Positions 59,944-64,000 of a stretch of DNA of 64,000 nucleotides are shown here, piece by piece. Position numbers and translations under genes: made by a program. Position 1 is the first letter of the stretch, and every line of letters starts with the position of its first letter. Source of the DNA: Bradyrhizobium sp. AUGA SZCCT0283 (GTDB lineage Bacteria > Pseudomonadota > Alphaproteobacteria > Rhizobiales > Xanthobacteraceae); the NCBI RefSeq assembly GCF_018130385.1, contig NZ_JAFCLU010000008.1, forward strand, positions 1 through 64,000, read 5' to 3'. Under the pieces are notes generated by a model. The model worked only from the letters and a program-made list of their open reading frames with translations. It was not told the DNA's origin and searched no databases.

Positions 59944-60368
59944 CTCACCGGCCCTTTCTTCGGCACCACGCGAAACGTCGCGTTGGCGCGTGCGATCACG
60001 ACGCCGTCGGCCTTGATCAGGCTCTGTGCGAAGCAGATCGTTCTGCCGGTTTTGACGACGTCGCTCTCGACCACGAGCCATTGCCCGACTTCGGCGGTAC
60101 CGACGAAATCGACCGCGAGCCCGATCGTCACCAGCGAAGACACGCCGCCCATGCGATGGGCGCAGCTATGGCCCATGGCGTTGTCGGCCAGCGCTGCAAT
60201 CAGCCCGCCATGAATCAGGCCGCGGCCGTTGGTGTGCGGTTTTGCAAGACGCAGGCCGATGATCACGGCCTCGTCGGTCCGCTTCGAGTAAAGCGGCTCC
60301 CAGGGATCGGTCAGTGGGCTCTTGCGGGTGTGGCGCTCAAAACCCTCGGGAATGTCGGTGCTGGTCAT
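59940..60368 (-). CDS. PaaI-type hotdog thioesterase
   Basis: A 142-residue hotdog protein: NGRGLIHGGLIAALADNAMGHSCAHRMGG contains the catalytic region H-G-G...D. The end (KADGVVIARANATFRVVPKKG) is typical. Start at 60368 follows GAGAG; an ATG 18 bases upstream is also possible. It is convergent with the LysR gene. The acyl-CoA substrate is unknown. Confidence 0.83.
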   Translation of the reverse strand: MTSTDIPEGFERHTRKSPLTDPWEPLYSKRTDEAVIIGLRLAKPHTNGRGLIHGGLIAALADNAMGHSCAHRMGGVSSLVTIGLAVDFVGTAEVGQWLVVESDVVKTGRTICFAQSLIKADGVVIARANATFRVVPKKGPVS

Positions 60369-60477
60369 TTGCAACTCTCGCGTCATTGAACGCAACGCGC
60401 CTGCGAAAGTCATCGCCTACAAAGTTTTAAACGGGATTTCGACGGGTGTTTGAAATGCCCCCTGGCGCCAACCGCTC

Positions 60478-60562
60478 GTCATTGCAAGGAGCAACGCGAC
60501 GAAGCAATCCAGCCTTCCTCATGTGTGGTGAGATGGATTGCTTCGCTTCGATCGCAATGACG
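60478..60562. repeat. Palindromic repeat, family 2, copy D
   Basis: GTCATTGCAAGGAGCAACGC at the left and CGATCGCAATGACGG at the right with GCAATCCAGCC and GGATTGCTTCG inside; a divergent copy. Confidence 0.72.
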
Positions 60563-60583
60563 GCGATGTTATCCGGCGCCTCC

Positions 60584-61924
<1,341 letters not shown>

Positions 61925-61988
61925 CTAGATAACATGTTAACTAACGGGGCCGCGCAGAAGGCCTGTCATGCCAGGGGAGAGAATGTCC

Positions 61989-63005
61989 ATGAGAAAAGCG
62001 TTGTTGGCGCTGCTGCTTGCAGCCGGTGTGACGCCTGCGTTGGCGCAGGAAAAGACCTTCGAACTGAAATTGTCGCACTGGGTGCCGGCCTCGCACCCGC
62101 TGCAGAAGGCCCTCGAAGACTGGGGCTCCGCAGTGGAGAAGGAGTCCGGCGGCACCATCAAATACAAGGTCTTTCCCGCCCAGCAGCTCGGCAAGGCGTT
62201 CGACCATTACGACATGGCGCGCGACGGCATCGCCGACGTCACCTATGTCAACCCCGGCTATCAGCCCGGCCGGTTCCCGATCATCGGCGCCGGCGAATTG
62301 CCGTTCCTGATGTCGGACGCCAAGGGCGGCTCGATGGCGCTTGACGCCTGGTACCGCAAATATGCCGAGAAGGAGATGAAGGACGTCAAGTTCTGTCTCG
62401 CCTTCATCCATTCGCCCTCGACGTTCCACTCCCGCACCAAGAAGATCGTCACGCCCGATGACATCAAGGGCATGAAGATCCGTCCCGCCCATGCCACCAT
62501 GGCGAATTTCGTGACCCAGCTCGGCGGCACCAATGTGCAGTCGTCGGCGCCGGAGGTCCGCGACATCATCGAGCGCGGCGTCGCCGACGCCGTCACTTTC
62601 CCGTGGGGGTCGATCGTGCTGTTCGGTATCGACAAGGTGACGAAGTATCACATCGAAGCGCCGATGTACGTCACGACCTTTGCCTTCGTGATGAACAAGG
62701 ACAAGTACAACCAGATGTCCGACAAGCAGAAGAAGGCGATCGACAACAACTGCAGCACGGAAGCCGCCGGCCGCGTCGGCGAACCCTGGGGCAAGTTTGA
62801 GGACGGCGGCGTCGAAAAGATCAAGGCGATGTCCGATCACGAGGTCTACAAGCTGACGCCGGAGCAGACCGCGCAGTGGAAGAAGGCGGCTGAACCGCTG
62901 GTCAAGACTTGGGGCGAGGGCGTCAAGAAGAACGGCGGCGACCCGGACGCGGCGCTGGCTGAACTCAAGGCTTCGCTCACCAAGTACAACGCGCTCGCGC
63001 AATAG
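61989..63005 (+). CDS. TRAP transporter solute-binding protein (DctP family)
   Basis: A 338-residue binding protein with signal peptide (ALLALLLAAGVTPALA). It has the DctP fold: LKLSHWVPASHPLQKALEDWGSAVEKESGGTI, GMKIRPAHATMANFVTQLGGTNV (quoted in part) with the ligand-binding arginine in KIRPA. The ATG at 61989 has GGGGAG nine bases upstream; one at 61983 is too close. It is the first gene of a dctPQM operon divergent from pobA, which suggests an aromatic acid such as 4-hydroxybenzoate as ligand. Confidence 0.9.
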   Translation: MRKALLALLLAAGVTPALAQEKTFELKLSHWVPASHPLQKALEDWGSAVEKESGGTIKYKVFPAQQLGKAFDHYDMARDGIADVTYVNPGYQPGRFPIIGAGELPFLMSDAKGGSMALDAWYRKYAEKEMKDVKFCLAFIHSPSTFHSRTKKIVTPDDIKGMKIRPAHATMANFVTQLGGTNVQSSAPEVRDIIERGVADAVTFPWGSIVLFGIDKVTKYHIEAPMYVTTFAFVMNKDKYNQMSDKQKKAIDNNCSTEAAGRVGEPWGKFEDGGVEKIKAMSDHEVYKLTPEQTAQWKKAAEPLVKTWGEGVKKNGGDPDAALAELKASLTKYNALAQ

Positions 63006-63023
63006 AAACGCAAACGCCTTCGT

Positions 63024-63053
63024 CGGCGGCAGGGGTTCTTCTGCCGCCGTTTT
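63024..63053 (+). terminator. Hairpin with T run between binding-protein and DctQ genes
   Basis: CGGCGGCAG and CTGCCGCCG form a nine-base stem, followed by TTTT. It lies inside the operon and may reduce transcription into the permease genes, as is common after binding-protein genes. Confidence 0.6.
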
Positions 63054-63085
63054 GGCCCTGCCATCGCCAGCCGTTCGGAGCGGAC

Positions 63086-63595
63086 ATGAATCGCGCGTGG
63101 ATGGATCGTTTCATCGACACCATCGAATGGATCGCCGCCGGCTTTGTCGGCATCGTGGCGCTCAACATCTTTATCGGCGTCCTGCTGCGCAACACCCTCA
63201 ATTATTCGATCCCGGATTCCTTCGACATCGGGCGCATGCTGCTCGGCATCCTGATCTTCTGGGGCATCGCCGCCACCAGCTATCGCGGCGGCCACATCAC
63301 CGTCGACCTGATCTGGGCCAATGTCGGCCCGAAATACCAGCGCATGATCGACGTGTTCGCAACGCTGGTGCTGCTGTTCGTGGTGTCGGTGCAGACCTAT
63401 ACCTTGTTCGACAAGGTGCGCGGCACCTATAATGACAACGTTCTCACCTTCGACATGCACATGCCGACCTGGCCGTTCTTCGCCATCGCCTGGGCCGGCG
63501 ACGGCGCAGCTGTGCTCTTGATCGCGATCCGCACCTACCGGCTGATCTTCCATCCCGAAGATATCCATGATGCCAAAGTAAAGACGGTGGAGTAG
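63086..63595 (+). CDS. TRAP transporter small permease subunit (DctQ family)
   Basis: A 169-residue membrane protein with four helices (WIAAGFVGIVALNIFIGVLLR, IGRMLLGILIFWGIAATSYR, VFATLVLLFVVSVQTYTLF, AWAGDGAAVLLIAIRTYRL). GGAG lies close before the ATG, and the DctM gene follows after five bases. The FWGIAATSYRGGHITVDL segment fits the DctQ pattern. Confidence 0.9.
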   Translation: MNRAWMDRFIDTIEWIAAGFVGIVALNIFIGVLLRNTLNYSIPDSFDIGRMLLGILIFWGIAATSYRGGHITVDLIWANVGPKYQRMIDVFATLVLLFVVSVQTYTLFDKVRGTYNDNVLTFDMHMPTWPFFAIAWAGDGAAVLLIAIRTYRLIFHPEDIHDAKVKTVE

Positions 63596-63600
63596 GTCGT

Positions 63601-64000
63601 ATGGGTACCGACGCCGTCGCCGTCCTCGGATTTGTCGCGCTGTTTGCGCTGATGCTGCTGCGCGTGCCCGTCGGTATGGCGATGGGCCTCGTCGGCGTAT
63701 GCGGCTTCGGTTATCTGGTCGGCTTCGCGCCGGCGCTGAAACTGGTCGGCCAGACCTCGATGCGCACGGTGACCGATTACACCTTCGGCGTGATTCCGAT
63801 GTTTCTGTTGATGGGAACGTTCGTCAGCAATTCCGGCATGAGCCGCGAGCTATTCCGCGCGGCCAACGGCTTTGTCGGCCATCTCCGCGGCGGGCTGGGC
63901 ATTGCCACCGTCGCAGCCTGCGGCGGCTTTGCCGCGATCTGCGGCTCGTCGGTGGCTACCGCCGCAACCTTCTCTGCGGTCGCCTATCCGGAAATGCGCC
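63601..64000 (+). CDS. TRAP transporter large permease subunit (DctM family), cut by window edge
   Basis: The first 133 codons of a DctM-type permease. Three or four helices are visible, with MGTFVSNSGMSRELFRAANGFVGHLRGGLGIATVAACGGFAAICGSSVATAATF (quoted in part) as the conserved DctM core. GGAG lies eight bases before the ATG. The rest lies beyond 64000. Confidence 0.9.
   Translation, partial: MGTDAVAVLGFVALFALMLLRVPVGMAMGLVGVCGFGYLVGFAPALKLVGQTSMRTVTDYTFGVIPMFLLMGTFVSNSGMSRELFRAANGFVGHLRGGLGIATVAACGGFAAICGSSVATAATFSAVAYPEMR

Overview
The window looks like the chromosome of a Bradyrhizobium or close relative. It is GC-rich, with families common in that group: TAXI-TRAP transporters, a Bug-type binding protein, PilZ and GGDEF/EAL proteins, an MloK1-like channel, WYL regulators and pobA. 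It also carries several dispersed palindromic repeats of the kind that litter bradyrhizobial genomes. The genus assignment is inference from gene content.

1-16.1 kb is the accessory part. It starts with a decayed group II intron (domain V and VI still recognisable, reverse transcriptase reduced to its first codons). A minus-strand periplasmic oxidation cluster follows: a PCu(A)C copper chaperone, a PQQ alcohol dehydrogenase with the aspartate signature of lanthanide-dependent enzymes, a c-type cytochrome, an unknown secreted protein and an SMP-30-like protein. A gene-poor stretch (6.25-7.56 kb) holds a consensus sigma-54 promoter with no gene behind it. From about 7.5 to 16.12 kb lies an integrative element. 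Its tyrosine integrase faces a 47-nt fragment matching the 3' part of tRNA-Phe. Behind the integrase are an unknown gene, an AlpA-like regulator and a PrimPol-helicase replication protein in overlapping order, then a long perfect palindrome and two unknown genes. At the far end sits a plus-strand two-gene cassette, an unknown soluble protein coupled to a four-helix membrane protein. This layout resembles P4-like satellites or integrative mobilizable elements, and the cassette is the best candidate for an undescribed (possibly defence) system.

16.2-31.4 kb is mixed core DNA: small secreted proteins, an active-looking Cache-PAS-GGDEF-EAL protein, a HigA antitoxin whose HigB partner is truncated, a LysE exporter, PilZ, aldo/keto reductase, thioesterase, Nudix and Bug proteins, a lytic-transglycosylase-like secreted protein and a REC-EAL protein that has lost key catalytic residues.

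31.9-38.7 kb carries two complete TAXI-TRAP systems in divergent orientation. 38.8-46.6 kb holds an SDR, a CPA1 antiporter, a membrane protein, two tandem TPR-LprI proteins and propionyl-CoA synthetase. 47-49.3 kb and 56.4-58.3 kb are two separate WYL-regulator/GST modules, each with its own palindromic operators. Between them are an enoyl-CoA hydratase, a cyclic-nucleotide-gated channel next to a second CNBD protein, an anchored TAXI-like protein and small conserved proteins. The right end has a LysR regulator divergent from a PNPOx-family protein, a thioesterase, and pobA divergent from a DctPQM TRAP transporter across a shared palindrome. The last gene runs off the window.
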